DNA from: Lewinella sp. LCG006
Lineage (GTDB): Bacteria; Bacteroidota; Bacteroidia; Chitinophagales; Saprospiraceae
Direction of reading: 5' to 3'
NCBI RefSeq assembly: GCF_040784935.1
Contig: NZ_CP160680.1
Location: 1,851,501 to 1,915,500, forward strand
DNA length: 64,000 bases
The translations under genes and the position numbers were made by a program. The notes beneath the pieces are model-generated. The model saw only the letters and a list, made by a program, of their open reading frames with translations. It made no database searches and was not told the DNA's origin. Positions 1 through 8,574 of this stretch are shown here, piece by piece. How positions within the stretch are numbered: the first letter of the stretch is position 1; every line of letters begins with the position of its first letter.

Positions 1-1
1 C

Positions 2-388
2 TGCAATCCTCCTTTCCACGCATCAGCGCAAGAAGCACAGGCCGCCAACCAACGTAAACAAGCCAATTTGAAGGGTAAGCCCAAAGCCAAACCTCATCTC
101 AATTTTGGCGGACAAAGCAATGAACTCTGGTATCCCGGCGGCGAGAAACAATTCCTGAGCAACCTGATCCAGGAAAGCAAAGCTTTTGCGACTTCCTGTT
201 TCTGGTTCACCAGTTTGGTTTCGAAAGAAGCACACCTGAAATTCCTTTATCAAACCTTGGAAAAGATCGGCCCCACAGCGGTAAAGACCATCCCCATGGC
301 GCAAGGCAATAAGACGAGCCGTATCCTCGCCTGGACCTTTCTTACAGCTAAGCAGCGTAAGGCTTGGGAGGCCTATCTTTCCCTTTAA
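2..388 (+). CDS. rlmF: RlmF, 23S rRNA (adenine(1618)-N6)-methyltransferase, C-terminal part
   Basis: The reading frame is open from base 2 and is cut by the window edge, so only about 128 C-terminal residues are present. It opens with CNPPFHAS; NPPF is the catalytic motif of N6-adenine methyltransferases, and NPPFHAS is typical of RlmF. The later stretches GGQSNELWYPGGE, WFTSLVSK, IPMAQGNKTSR and ILAWTFL also follow the RlmF family. The enzyme would methylate A1618 of 23S rRNA using S-adenosylmethionine. A TTG at base 68 could be mistaken for a start, but the conserved catalytic motif lies upstream of it, so it is internal. The gene is convergent with phnA, with one base between the stops. 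Confidence 0.9.
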   Translation, partial: CNPPFHASAQEAQAANQRKQANLKGKPKAKPHLNFGGQSNELWYPGGEKQFLSNLIQESKAFATSCFWFTSLVSKEAHLKFLYQTLEKIGPTAVKTIPMAQGNKTSRILAWTFLTAKQRKAWEAYLSL

Positions 389-389
389 T

Positions 390-962
390 CTACTTCGATT
401 TCTTCACATACTTCGTCAGGATAACAATCTGCTGCCCGTCTACTTTACCTTCGATGTGCTCGGGGTTGTCGTGAACCAAGGAAATTCGGCGTACAGCGGT
501 ACCCCGTTTGGCCGTGAAGTTGGCCCCTTTTACTTTGAGGTCTTGGATTAGAACGACGGTGTCACCTGCTTCCAGTTCGTTGCCATTGCTATCGATATGC
601 TTTATAGCGTTTTCGTCGGCGATGCCCTCTTTGGCCCATGCTAGTGTTTCTTCCCCCAGGTAAAGCATTTCCAGCAATTCTCCTGGCCAGCCTTCCGCTC
701 TTAACTGATGGAGCATACGGTACGCAACAACTTGTACAGCAGGCACTTCACTCCACATACTATCATTGAGGCTCCGCCAGTGGTTGGGATCCACTTGCGC
801 AGGGTCATCCAATTGAGTACGGCAAGTAGCGCAGGCATATACACAATCAGCAGCCAAGTCCCCGGAACGGGGAGCCACAGGATAGCTAGCTAAGTTCTCG
901 GGGCTACCACACAACTCACACTGGCTGCCACTACGGGCAATTAATTCTTTTTGAGTACTCAT
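390..962 (-). CDS. phnA: PhnA-family zinc-ribbon protein
   Basis: The 190-residue protein matches the PhnA/YjdM family. An N-terminal zinc ribbon is visible as CELCG (about residues 16-20) and CATC (about 44-47). The C-terminal PhnA domain carries the hallmark stretches DSNGNELEAGDTV, LKVKGANF and KRGT. Despite the name, taken from the E. coli phn region, the family is not a proven phosphonate hydrolase and its role is unclear. It is longer than E. coli YjdM, as is usual for the two-part Bacteroidota version. It lies just downstream of the infB terminator and is probably transcribed separately. Confidence 0.9.
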   Translation of the reverse strand: MSTQKELIARSGSQCELCGSPENLASYPVAPRSGDLAADCVYACATCRTQLDDPAQVDPNHWRSLNDSMWSEVPAVQVVAYRMLHQLRAEGWPGELLEMLYLGEETLAWAKEGIADENAIKHIDSNGNELEAGDTVVLIQDLKVKGANFTAKRGTAVRRISLVHDNPEHIEGKVDGQQIVILTKYVKKSK

Positions 963-1005
963 TTAAGTTTAGATAGTGATAAAAAAATCTGGCAAATAGC
1001 GAATA

Positions 1006-1042
1006 AAAAAGCCGCTCCGAAGTAACCTTGGAACGGCTTTTT
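1006..1042 (-). terminator. Intrinsic terminator after infB
   Basis: An inverted repeat with arms reading GCCGTTCC and GGAGCGGC on the minus strand (one mismatch) is followed by a run of T on that strand. It sits 24 bases beyond the infB stop and before phnA. A-rich sequence on the other flank means it could also act on the plus strand. Confidence 0.75.
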
Positions 1043-1065
1043 GTAATATTTCAATCCTGCAAAAT

Positions 1066-4000
1066 TTACAGGGTCAATTTCTGTTTGATTTCTACGATTT
1101 CGTAGGCTTCGATAACGTCGCCCACTTTGAGGTCATTGTAGTTTTTGATCGAAACACCACACTCCATACCGGCGCGAACTTCTTTCACATCGTCTTTGAA
1201 GCGCTTGAGGGCTTTGATTTCGGCTACAACACCTTCTTTCGTTGGGTAAACAACGATACCTTCGCGAATCAGGCGGACATTGTTGTCGCGCAGAATCTTA
1301 CCTTCCGTAACGTAGCTACCGGCAACGGTTCCCACTTTACTGATTTTGAAGATTTCACGAACTTCCAATTGACCGAGGATATTCTCTTCTTTGATCGTAT
1401 CCAACATCCCTTCGATGGCCAACTTGATCTCTTCGATGGCTTCGTAGATGACGGAATAGGTCTTAATTTGAACTCCTTCGCGTTCGGCGAGTTTACGCGC
1501 ACCGGAAGACGGACGAACCTGGAAACCAATGATAATGGCATCCGAAGCCGTTGCCAAGAGAACATCTGATTCGATGATCTGGCCCACAGCCTGGTGAATA
1601 ACATTCACCTTCACCGTTTCCTGTGACAGCTTGATGAGGGAGTCGGCTAGTGCTTCTACCGAACCATCCACATCACCTTTCACAATAAGGTTAAGTTCCT
1701 TAAAGTTACCGAGTGCCAGACGGCGTCCGATTTCATCGAGGCTGATTCGCTTGGTAGCACGGTTGGCCTGTTCGCGAGAGATTTGCGCTCTGCGGTTGGC
1801 AATATCCCGAGCTTCCTGCTCACTTTCTACGACTTTAATACGCTCACCGGCTTGAGGTGCTCCCCCTAGGCCTAAGATCAGTACTGGTGCCGAAGGGCCT
1901 GCTTCTTTGACGCGTTGGTTGCGTTCGTTGAACATCGCTTTAACACGACCAGAGTGCTCGCCAGAAACCATTGGGTCTCCAACTTTTAGCGTACCGGACT
2001 GAACAAGCATTTTGGTAACGTAACCGCGACCTTTATCCAACGAAGCTTCAAGTACTGCACCGCTAGCCTTCTTATTAGGATTGGCCTTCAGTTCTTTTAT
2101 TTCTGCTTCTAACAGAATACGTTCGAGTAATACGTCGATATTTGTTCCCTGCTTGGCAGAAATATCAGCCGAACCATAAGGTCCGCCCCATTCCTCAATC
2201 AGGTAATTCATTGAAGCCAACTCCTGCTTGATCCGCTCGGGGCTAGCACCTGCTTTATCGATCTTATTGATCGCAAAGATCATCGGAACACCCGCCGCCT
2301 CTGCGTGGCTGATGGCTTCCTTCGTTTGCGGCATGATGTTGTCATCCGCAGCAATAATGATCACTGCTATATCGGTCACCTTGGCACCACGTGCACGCAT
2401 GGCCGTAAAGGCTTCGTGACCAGGCGTATCCAGGAAGGTGATGCGTTTCTTATCTTCTCCAACTCGCACCTCATAGGCACCGATGTGCTGGGTAATACCC
2501 CCGGCTTCACCGTCAGCAACGCTGGCTTCACGAATGTAATCGAGTAAAGAGGTCTTACCGTGGTCAACGTGTCCCATGATGGTAACTACCGGTGCACGTG
2601 GCAGCAAATCTGCTGGATCATCGATTTCTTCTTCCTCGTCTTCATCGACTTCTTCTACGGAGATGAACTCAACTTCGTGGTCAAACTCTTCGGCGACGAT
2701 TTCAATGATTTCGGCATCCAGACGCTGGTTGATCGATACGATCACCCCTACGTTCATACAGGTCATGATCACATCCGTAGCATCAACATCCATCAGGTTG
2801 GCCAACTCCTGTACCGAGATAAACTCGGTTACCTGGAGTTTTTCGTTGTGTGCTTCCTGTTCGCGAGCTTCCGCTTTTTCACGGTGCCGCTCGCGGTTAT
2901 CACGGCGTAATTTCTGGCGCTTTTTCTTACCAGTGCCCGCCATACGGGCCATGGTTGCTTTGATTTTATCTTCAATCTCTTTTTTAGAGACTTCTTTAAC
3001 TTCATCGCGACCTTTACGGGATGATGATCCTCCGCTACGTTGGTTGTTACCTCCGCGTCCGCCGGAATTGCCACCACCAGTGTTGCCACCGCCGCCGCCA
3101 GTGCTAGGCCGGCTTTCACCTGGCCCTACCCGACGACGGGTACGCCGACGTTTTGGCTTATCGTCTGTTGTAGAAGACGATGCTGTGTCCTTTTTCTTAT
3201 TGGCGTTGGCGTCTTTAGCTTTATCAGCTTCTTTCGCCTTATTGTCTTTCTTACCGCGACCACGACCTGACCCCAATTTACTGGCGTCGATCTTACCCAT
3301 GATTTTCAGACCACGGAGTTCTGGTGTTTTGGCACGCGTAATTCCGTCTTCTGATGCCGTTGGGGCTGATCCTGCTATATCACCGCTATCTTTCTTGGCA
3401 GCTTCACCTTTTGGCTCCGCACTTTCCTTTGCAGGAATTGCCTTTTCAGCTTCGACAGAAGGTTTTGCAGGAGGCGTTTCTTCCTTAGGCACACTTGGCT
3501 TTTCTGTAGCCTGAGGTGCTTCTTCTTTTTTTGCGGTGGGTTGCTGCGCTGCCGCAGGCGTTTCTTTCACCTCTTCCTTTGGAGGAGTAGGTTCCGCATT
3601 AGAAGTTGTAGGTTTCGCTGATTTCCTCGGAGCATCCAAGTCTATCTTCCCAAGTACTTTCAACCCAGGAGCAGTAGATACTCTTTCCGCTACTTTTTCT
3701 TCCTTTGGAGGATCGGCTGGTGGTGGGGTAGCTTCTACAGCAGGTGCTGGTGGAGGCGTGGGTGCAGGTGGCTCTTGCTTAGCAACTGGTTCTTCAACCG
3801 GTGGCTTTACGGGGGCTGGCTGGCTTTTCGGTGCAGGAGGAGGAGCTAGTTTGGATTTCAAAGTAGATGGCGCAGCTCCTGTTAATTTAACGGGAATGCT
3901 GGGCCGCTCTTCTTGCTTGACCTCTTCTTCTTCCTTTTTTGCAACAGGACGGGTACCGATCACCAGTTGATCCGCCTTTTCTTTGATTGCAATAGACTTC

Positions 4001-4152
4001 TGGAACTCCTTGAGCAGTTCCTGATACATGTTATCCGAAACCTTCGCTGTGGGCTTAGGATCGATATCAAACCCCTTGTTGTGCAAGAAGTCTACGATGG
4101 TCGATAAACCCACATTTAATTCTTTCGCTATTTTGACTAAACGTCGCTCCAT
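1066..4152 (-). CDS. infB: Translation initiation factor IF-2
   Basis: The 1028-residue GTPase delivers initiator fMet-tRNA to the 30S subunit. Residues 1-55 form an IF2_N helical domain. A long Pro/Ala/Lys/Glu-rich linker follows (about 70-420, with a Gly-rich patch near 350-375), and a second IF2_N domain lies near 440-490. The G domain starts near 526 with GHVDHGKT, followed by DTPGHEAF and NKID. Domains II-IV carry the EF-Tu-like barrels and the C-terminal fMet-tRNA-binding domain. The extended linker is common in Bacteroidota. The gene is the last of rimP-nusA-infB, but a hairpin and a likely separate promoter lie between nusA and infB. Long open frames on the opposite strand here are shadows of the biased linker. 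Confidence 0.98.
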   Translation of the reverse strand: MERRLVKIAKELNVGLSTIVDFLHNKGFDIDPKPTAKVSDNMYQELLKEFQKSIAIKEKADQLVIGTRPVAKKEEEEVKQEERPSIPVKLTGAAPSTLKSKLAPPPAPKSQPAPVKPPVEEPVAKQEPPAPTPPPAPAVEATPPPADPPKEEKVAERVSTAPGLKVLGKIDLDAPRKSAKPTTSNAEPTPPKEEVKETPAAAQQPTAKKEEAPQATEKPSVPKEETPPAKPSVEAEKAIPAKESAEPKGEAAKKDSGDIAGSAPTASEDGITRAKTPELRGLKIMGKIDASKLGSGRGRGKKDNKAKEADKAKDANANKKKDTASSSTTDDKPKRRRTRRRVGPGESRPSTGGGGGNTGGGNSGGRGGNNQRSGGSSSRKGRDEVKEVSKKEIEDKIKATMARMAGTGKKKRQKLRRDNRERHREKAEAREQEAHNEKLQVTEFISVQELANLMDVDATDVIMTCMNVGVIVSINQRLDAEIIEIVAEEFDHEVEFISVEEVDEDEEEEIDDPADLLPRAPVVTIMGHVDHGKTSLLDYIREASVADGEAGGITQHIGAYEVRVGEDKKRITFLDTPGHEAFTAMRARGAKVTDIAVIIIAADDNIMPQTKEAISHAEAAGVPMIFAINKIDKAGASPERIKQELASMNYLIEEWGGPYGSADISAKQGTNIDVLLERILLEAEIKELKANPNKKASGAVLEASLDKGRGYVTKMLVQSGTLKVGDPMVSGEHSGRVKAMFNERNQRVKEAGPSAPVLILGLGGAPQAGERIKVVESEQEARDIANRRAQISREQANRATKRISLDEIGRRLALGNFKELNLIVKGDVDGSVEALADSLIKLSQETVKVNVIHQAVGQIIESDVLLATASDAIIIGFQVRPSSGARKLAEREGVQIKTYSVIYEAIEEIKLAIEGMLDTIKEENILGQLEVREIFKISKVGTVAGSYVTEGKILRDNNVRLIREGIVVYPTKEGVVAEIKALKRFKDDVKEVRAGMECGVSIKNYNDLKVGDVIEAYEIVEIKQKLTL

Positions 4153-4215
4153 TCTAAAATTTTAGGTACGCCCTGCACGCTGATAAAACAAAAGCCAGCT
4201 TGGGCAAAACCAATG

Positions 4216-4223
4216 CAAAGATA
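4216..4223 (-). promoter_or_regulatory. Candidate infB promoter, -7 box
   Basis: TATCTTTG on the minus strand fits the Bacteroidota -7 consensus TAnnTTTG exactly. It lies 64 bases before the infB ATG and after the nusA-infB hairpin. No good TTTG -33 box is seen at the expected spacing, so support is the -7 box and its position. Confidence 0.5.
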
Positions 4224-4344
4224 AACTTTAAAAACCGTAGAGAATAACTCTAAAGAGAATAAGTCTACATAAAATAGTACTTATTTTTTTGTCTTTTCCT
4301 CCTTCAGCAACACTGTTTGCTGTTCAAGTTGTTCCCTTCTATGT

Positions 4345-4380
4345 AAAAAAGCGTCCCGCTCGGACAAAACCGAGCGGAAC
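4345..4380 (-). terminator. Intrinsic terminator between nusA and infB
   Basis: On the minus strand an 11-bp stem (core CCGCTCGG / CCGAGCGG, with one G-U pair) has a 6-base loop and is followed after two bases by six T. It begins 13 bases past the nusA stop. It should end part or all of the rimP-nusA transcript and make infB depend on read-through or on its own promoter. Confidence 0.8.
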
Positions 4381-4392
4381 AACTCTACTTTA

Positions 4393-5625
4393 TTATTCGA
4401 ATTCAGCAGCTAGAATACGTAGTAATTCCTTTGCTGTTTCTTCCTCCAATTCGGTACGGCGAGCGATTTCCTCCCAGCTGAGATTAAGCACACTACGAGC
4501 GCTATCACAACCGATACCTTTGAGTTCTTCGATGATCCAATCTTCGATCTCATCGGTAAATTCTTCGAGAAGAACGTCATCGATTTCAATTTCATCGTTG
4601 TTACGATAAACATCAATCTCAAACTCTGTCAGGCGGCTAGCCAATTTGATATTCGTACCTCCCTTACCAATGGCCAAAGATACCTGATCGGGCTCTAGGA
4701 AAACATTGGCTTGGCGCTTCTCCATATCCAGATTGATGGTCGATACTCTTGCCGGAGTAAGGGCACGCTGAATATAGAGCGAAACGTTGTTGGTGAAGTT
4801 GATAATATCAATGTTCTCGTTGTGCAATTCGCGTACGATACCATGGATACGAGATCCTTTCATACCTACACATGCGCCAACCGGATCGATACGATCATCG
4901 TAAGATTCTACAGCTACTTTGGCGCGATCACCAGGAATCCGTACAATGTTACGTACAACAATCAGGCCGTCTTCAATTTCGGGTACTTCTTGCTCCAGTA
5001 GTTTTTCCAGGAATAGGTTAGCAGTTCTGGAAACAATAACAACAGGGTTATTGTTCCTCATCTCTACTTCTTTAATAACACCTCTAACCATATCTCCTTT
5101 CCGGAAATAATCACCGCGAATCGTTTCTTGCCGTGGCAATACCAATTCCGTACCTGTAACATCGTCGATAATCAAAATTTCTCGCTTCAGAATCTGGTGT
5201 ACTTCTCCTAGCACCAACTCTCCAACCCGTTCTGAGTACTTGCGGTAAATTTCGTCTTTCTCGAGTTCCATGATACGAGAGATCAAGGTCTGACGAGCAG
5301 CCATAATCGCCCGACGACCAAAGTGCTCAAGGAACAATTGCTCATAGCATTCCTCACCAATCTCGTAATCTTCGTCAATAGCAAGTGCTTCTGAGATAGA
5401 AATCTGGCTCCGATCATCTGTAACCTCGCCATCGGGGACGATTTCTCTCACTCGCCACAATTCAAGGTCTCCCTTTTGGGTATTAACAATGACATCAAAG
5501 TTCTCGTCCGATCCGTACTTCTTACGGATCAGCGTGCGGAATACATCCTCCAGTACGCGAACCATCGTTGGTCGGTCGATATTTTTCCCGGCTTTAAATT
5601 CCGAGAATACGTCTACTAGATTCAT
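4393..5625 (-). CDS. nusA: Transcription termination/antitermination factor NusA
   Basis: The 410-residue protein binds RNA polymerase and modulates pausing, termination and antitermination. An N-terminal polymerase-binding domain (about 1-125) is followed by an S1 domain (about 130-200) and two KH domains, with GMKGSRI near 255-261 and IGKGGTNIKLA near 318-328. A short acidic helical C-terminus (about 360-410) contains a helix-hairpin-helix-like stretch (LSWEEIARRTEL). Length is normal for Bacteroidota. It starts 50 bases after rimP in the same operon. NusA acts on intrinsic terminators, which fits the hairpins in this operon's leader and before infB. Confidence 0.97.
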   Translation of the reverse strand: MNLVDVFSEFKAGKNIDRPTMVRVLEDVFRTLIRKKYGSDENFDVIVNTQKGDLELWRVREIVPDGEVTDDRSQISISEALAIDEDYEIGEECYEQLFLEHFGRRAIMAARQTLISRIMELEKDEIYRKYSERVGELVLGEVHQILKREILIIDDVTGTELVLPRQETIRGDYFRKGDMVRGVIKEVEMRNNNPVVIVSRTANLFLEKLLEQEVPEIEDGLIVVRNIVRIPGDRAKVAVESYDDRIDPVGACVGMKGSRIHGIVRELHNENIDIINFTNNVSLYIQRALTPARVSTINLDMEKRQANVFLEPDQVSLAIGKGGTNIKLASRLTEFEIDVYRNNDEIEIDDVLLEEFTDEIEDWIIEELKGIGCDSARSVLNLSWEEIARRTELEEETAKELLRILAAEFE

Positions 5626-5675
5626 TACACACAGTTTTATTTTAGGTAGCTCATGGGTGCCTTTAAGCGCATCCG

Positions 5676-6149
5676 CTACTTGAATGAAATTTTTACTTTA
5701 GCTTTCTCTATTGCTGAAAACGCAATGGTGGTTTGCACTTCTTCCGTCACTTTGCGTTTTCCTTCCTTACGGCGAACTTTGTAGTCCAGGGTGATTCCTT
5801 CGTCTGTTATTTCGCTAAGGCGACCTTCATAGTCTTCGCCTTCCTTGGTCTTCACTTCGAGTTTACGACCAAGGTGTTTGTGATACTGTCGGGGAAGTTG
5901 TAAAGGGCGTTCTGCTCCGGGTGATGAAACTTCCAGGGTGTACTTAGGCCCCAGCCACTGTTCTTCATCAATAACACTCTCCAAATGACGGCTGATCTGC
6001 TGACAAGTAGCGAAGGTAACGCCCGTGTCACAATCAATAATCACCTCCAGTTTTTTGTCAGCATGCAGTTTCACATCTAACCAAAAACAGTTGGCAAATT
6101 CGGGTTCCGTAAACTTTTCTTCTAACAGATCAATGATCTTTTCTTCCAC
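5676..6149 (-). CDS. rimP: Ribosome maturation factor RimP
   Basis: RimP assists 30S assembly. The core matches the family: IIDCDTGVTFATCQQISRHL, then LEVSSPGAERPL, and a C-terminal SH3-like barrel ending KVKISFK. The frame is open further upstream to a TTG at 6239, but that codon lies inside a strong promoter -7 box and the extension would read through a terminator-like hairpin, so it is rejected. The first usable start in frame is GTG at 6149, just before EEKIIDLLEEKF, where the family homology begins. An ideally spaced GGAGG precedes an out-of-frame ATG that opens a 13-codon reading frame across this start, so the exact start is uncertain. Confidence 0.9.
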   Translation of the reverse strand: MEEKIIDLLEEKFTEPEFANCFWLDVKLHADKKLEVIIDCDTGVTFATCQQISRHLESVIDEEQWLGPKYTLEVSSPGAERPLQLPRQYHKHLGRKLEVKTKEGEDYEGRLSEITDEGITLDYKVRRKEGKRKVTEEVQTTIAFSAIEKAKVKISFK

Positions 6150-6181
6150 GTAAGTATTAACATTTAGTACCTCCAGACAAT

Positions 6182-6211
6182 AAAAAGAGGGAACCGCTAG
6201 GGTTCCCTCTT
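6182..6211 (-). terminator. Attenuator-like hairpin in the rimP-nusA leader
   Basis: A perfect 11-bp stem (arms 6185-6195 and 6201-6211, core GAGGGAACC) with a 5-base loop is followed on the minus strand by five T. This is a canonical intrinsic terminator, placed about 20-25 bases after the predicted transcription start and before rimP. No minus-strand gene lies upstream that it could terminate, so a leader attenuator is the simplest reading. Confidence 0.75.
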
Positions 6212-6236
6212 GGGATGCTCTTCCGTAAGAACGCCA

Positions 6237-6267
6237 CAAAGGTAAGTAAAATAATGACAGTAAACAA
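6237..6267 (-). promoter_or_regulatory. Promoter of the rimP-nusA operon
   Basis: On the minus strand a TTG at 6267-6265 is followed after 20 bases by TACCTTTG (6244-6237). This matches the Bacteroidota pattern TTTG-N19/20-TAnnTTTG apart from one base in the -33 box. Transcription should start near 6230. Confidence 0.7.
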
Positions 6268-6421
6268 GTATTATATTTAAAGCACTTTCTTTATCAAGGA
6301 ATTGAGGATCAGCAAAAAAGGTAGACTACAATAATTCACACGATACAAAAGGCAGTTTCTTGTACCTTTTTCAGCTTCAGCAACGTTATTAATAGATGTA
6401 GCGCTAAAAAAACAGCATTCG

Positions 6422-7069
6422 ATGAATAGAATATTTGCCATACTGATCATACTTACGCCTTTGTTGTGGACGGCTTGCGGCTGCCCACCAGACGAAAAAA
6501 CTGGTGAATTGGCGCTTGGTGACGCTGCTAAAAACTTCCTCGGCTACGATGGTAGCGAAGTCCTCGTTTTCAAAAATGCCAGTGCTGCTGAGCTTAGGTT
6601 TACAGCTATTAGAGGTAAGGAGGTAGGCGAAGATCAGCTTTGCTACCGCACAACCTGTACCGAAGCCAAATACAACAGCCCCTCCTCTTGCGAATACTAC
6701 ACCTCGGAAAGCGAACGCTTTGGTTTCTTTAGTGAAGACAATACGGTGGTATTGGATCTATTGCTTTATTCTGACGTATACGATTACGGGACGGCCGAAT
6801 TCTACGATGCTTTCCAGCTAGGGTTTTCCTTTGGAACACCCAGCATTTCCGGCCATCATGTTATTGAAGCCCGGTTCTCCGGTGATTTTGATATCAACAC
6901 CTTAGGGATTACTGATTTCTTCCGACCAGAAGCCACTATGGTGCTGAACGGAGAAACTTATAACGACATTCTGGTTTATGAAGAAAATTCTCTGGCCGTG
7001 TACATCGAACCTGGCAAAGGAGTTATTGGTTTCAAGAACGCAGAAGACACCTGGACACTCCAGCAATAA
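6422..7069 (+). CDS. Hypothetical lipoprotein
   Basis: A 215-residue protein of unknown function. The N-terminus is a lipoprotein signal: a hydrophobic stretch followed by the lipobox LWTAC, with lipidation expected at Cys19 or so. The mature part is rich in Asp, Glu, Tyr and Phe and has several cysteines (RTTCTEAKYNSPSSCEYY), and looks like a beta-rich domain. It is not recognised as a named family. It stands alone, facing away from the rimP operon. A long imperfect inverted repeat begins 8 bases after its stop. Confidence 0.8.
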   Translation: MNRIFAILIILTPLLWTACGCPPDEKTGELALGDAAKNFLGYDGSEVLVFKNASAAELRFTAIRGKEVGEDQLCYRTTCTEAKYNSPSSCEYYTSESERFGFFSEDNTVVLDLLLYSDVYDYGTAEFYDAFQLGFSFGTPSISGHHVIEARFSGDFDINTLGITDFFRPEATMVLNGETYNDILVYEENSLAVYIEPGKGVIGFKNAEDTWTLQQ

Positions 7070-7076
7070 GTAATCT

Positions 7077-7199
7077 GACGGAAATAACTGATTCCATTTT
7101 TTCCAACGATTCGCAAATATTTTCACGCAAGCTCCTTTTAGTTGCTTGCTTAGAAAATTTTAGCGAATCAAAAATGGAATCAGTTATTCTTGATCCGTC
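7077..7199. repeat. Long imperfect inverted repeat
   Basis: The left arm (7077-7132) and right arm (7144-7199) are each about 56 bases. They are reverse complements apart from a few mismatches and two small indels, with an 11-base loop. The element starts GACGGA and ends TCCGTC. It fills the spacer between the lipoprotein and barrel genes. It may be a small non-autonomous mobile element or a large transcript hairpin. Confidence 0.8.
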
Positions 7200-7227
7200 A
7201 CTAATTATTAACACAACACTCACTTCT

Positions 7228-7887
7228 ATGCAATTGACCAAAAAAATTTCATTAGCAGTTCTAGCCATTGGTATGGCTTTTTCGCTACACGCACAGGTAG
7301 CCATCAAGGCTGGCGTTAACTTTTCGAATATGCTCTTTGAGGAGGACGACACCTCCATCGAAGACCTGGCTAAAAATGGTGCCACTAAATTTACAGCAGG
7401 TGTAGCCTTCATTCTGCCTTTTAGTGATGCACTAGCTTTGCAGCCAGAGCTGCTCTTTGCTCAGAAAGGAGCAAAAAGCACCTATACTGTTCTGGGAGAG
7501 GAATTCTCCAATGACCTTACGTACAACTACCTCGACATCCCGCTGCTGCTTCGTCTCAGCTTAGGCGACACGCACGGAGAAGGGCTTGGCATCTACATCA
7601 ATGGTGGTGGCTACATTGGTTACGCCTTTAATGGGAAGAGCAAAACCTCATCGCCACTTGGCGACGTGGAAACAGACATCACCTTCGATGATAAAGATGA
7701 TCAGAGCCGGATTGACTTTGGTGCAGCTTTAGGCGGAGGTCTTACCTTGGGCAACCTGTTCTTTGACCTGCGTTATAATCACGGCATCAATAACATTCTT
7801 GATGACGATGCTAATAACAACAATGACAATGATTTCAAAAAATTGCAACACCGTGGCTTAGCGCTAACGGCGGGTCTTATTTTTTAA
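7228..7887 (+). CDS. Outer-membrane beta-barrel protein (PorT-like)
   Basis: A protein of about 219 residues with a Sec signal peptide (KKISLAVLAIGMAFSLHAQ) and the alternating pattern of an outer-membrane barrel. The opening VAIKAGVNFSNM and the later LQPELLFAQKGA and YLDIPLLLRLS are typical of the OMP_b-brl_2/PorT-like family common in Bacteroidota. The frame is open to an ATG at 7174, but that ATG lies inside the long inverted repeat and would precede the signal peptide, so 7228 is chosen. Specific function is unknown. A good intrinsic terminator follows. Confidence 0.88.
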   Translation: MQLTKKISLAVLAIGMAFSLHAQVAIKAGVNFSNMLFEEDDTSIEDLAKNGATKFTAGVAFILPFSDALALQPELLFAQKGAKSTYTVLGEEFSNDLTYNYLDIPLLLRLSLGDTHGEGLGIYINGGGYIGYAFNGKSKTSSPLGDVETDITFDDKDDQSRIDFGAALGGGLTLGNLFFDLRYNHGINNILDDDANNNNDNDFKKLQHRGLALTAGLIF

Positions 7888-7950
7888 GAAATCTTAATTA
7901 AATTAAAGTGTTTCTGACCTCCTTACAAACAGTAGGTCTCCATTTACAAG

Positions 7951-7990
7951 GCAAAAGTCATTCCGATCTCCGGGATGACTTTTGTTTTTG
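7951..7990 (+). terminator. Intrinsic terminator after the barrel gene
   Basis: A 12-bp stem (arms starting AAAAGTCAT and ending ATGACTTTT, one G-U pair) with a 7-base loop is followed by GTTTTTG. It lies 65 bases after the stop codon at 7887. Confidence 0.8.
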
Positions 7991-8058
7991 TCCACACAAC
8001 CTGTAATATTATGCTCAATAAGAATACTTATCAATAGGCCAGCAGATATGACACCATA

Positions 8059-8574
8059 TTGAAGAAGGAATTTCAAAATATTATTGATCAGCATTATGGC
8101 ATTCTTTACAAAATTGGCCGGGCCTACACCCAGGACCAAGCTGATTTTGATGATTTGTATCAAGAGATGTTGATTCAGCTATGGCAATCTTATGCCCGTT
8201 TCAAGGGCAATTCCAAGCTTTCTACCTTCATTTATCGCGTGGCATTGAATACTGCGCTTACCCACCAACGCAAAGCAAAACGGAGGGTGGACCAAGCCGG
8301 CATAGAGGACCATTTCTACCACTTGCCAGACAACTCGGGCAATGAAACCGAAGAACTCCGACAAAAAGAAGAGCGCATCAACCTTCTCTACGACTGCATC
8401 AATGAACTCAAGAAAGAAGACCGGGCAGTGATTCTCTTGCATCTGGAGGGCAATTCCTACGAAGAGATGGCTGATATCCTGGGGATTACCGTCAACAATA
8501 TAGGGGTGCGATTATTGCGGGTAAAAAAACGATTACAAAAAAGCTTAATAGCAAAGGGGTATGCAAGAGTTTGA
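8059..8574 (+). CDS. ECF-type RNA polymerase sigma factor
   Basis: A 171-residue sigma-70 family protein. Region 2 is seen in YTQDQADFDDLYQEMLIQLW and FKGNSKLSTFIYRVALN, and region 4 in LEGNSYEEMADILGI and NNIGVRLLRVKKRL. There is no sigma-1.1 or region 3, which fits the ECF group. No ATG is available in frame after the preceding stop at 8035, so TTG at 8059 is the likely start; a nearby ATG at 8048 is out of frame and stops after four codons. It overlaps the next gene by 14 bases, so the two are co-translated, and the partner may regulate it. Confidence 0.92.
   Translation: MKKEFQNIIDQHYGILYKIGRAYTQDQADFDDLYQEMLIQLWQSYARFKGNSKLSTFIYRVALNTALTHQRKAKRRVDQAGIEDHFYHLPDNSGNETEELRQKEERINLLYDCINELKKEDRAVILLHLEGNSYEEMADILGITVNNIGVRLLRVKKRLQKSLIAKGYARV

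Noticed and set aside
2576-3514. A 312-codon open frame opposite infB
   Set aside because: It is a by-product of the Pro/Ala/Lys/Glu-rich linker of IF-2; the composition is low-complexity and the opposite strand encodes a clear IF-2.
6150-6239. N-terminal extension of rimP to the TTG at 6239
   Set aside because: It lies in the promoter -7 box and reads through a terminator hairpin; the extra residues have no RimP homology.
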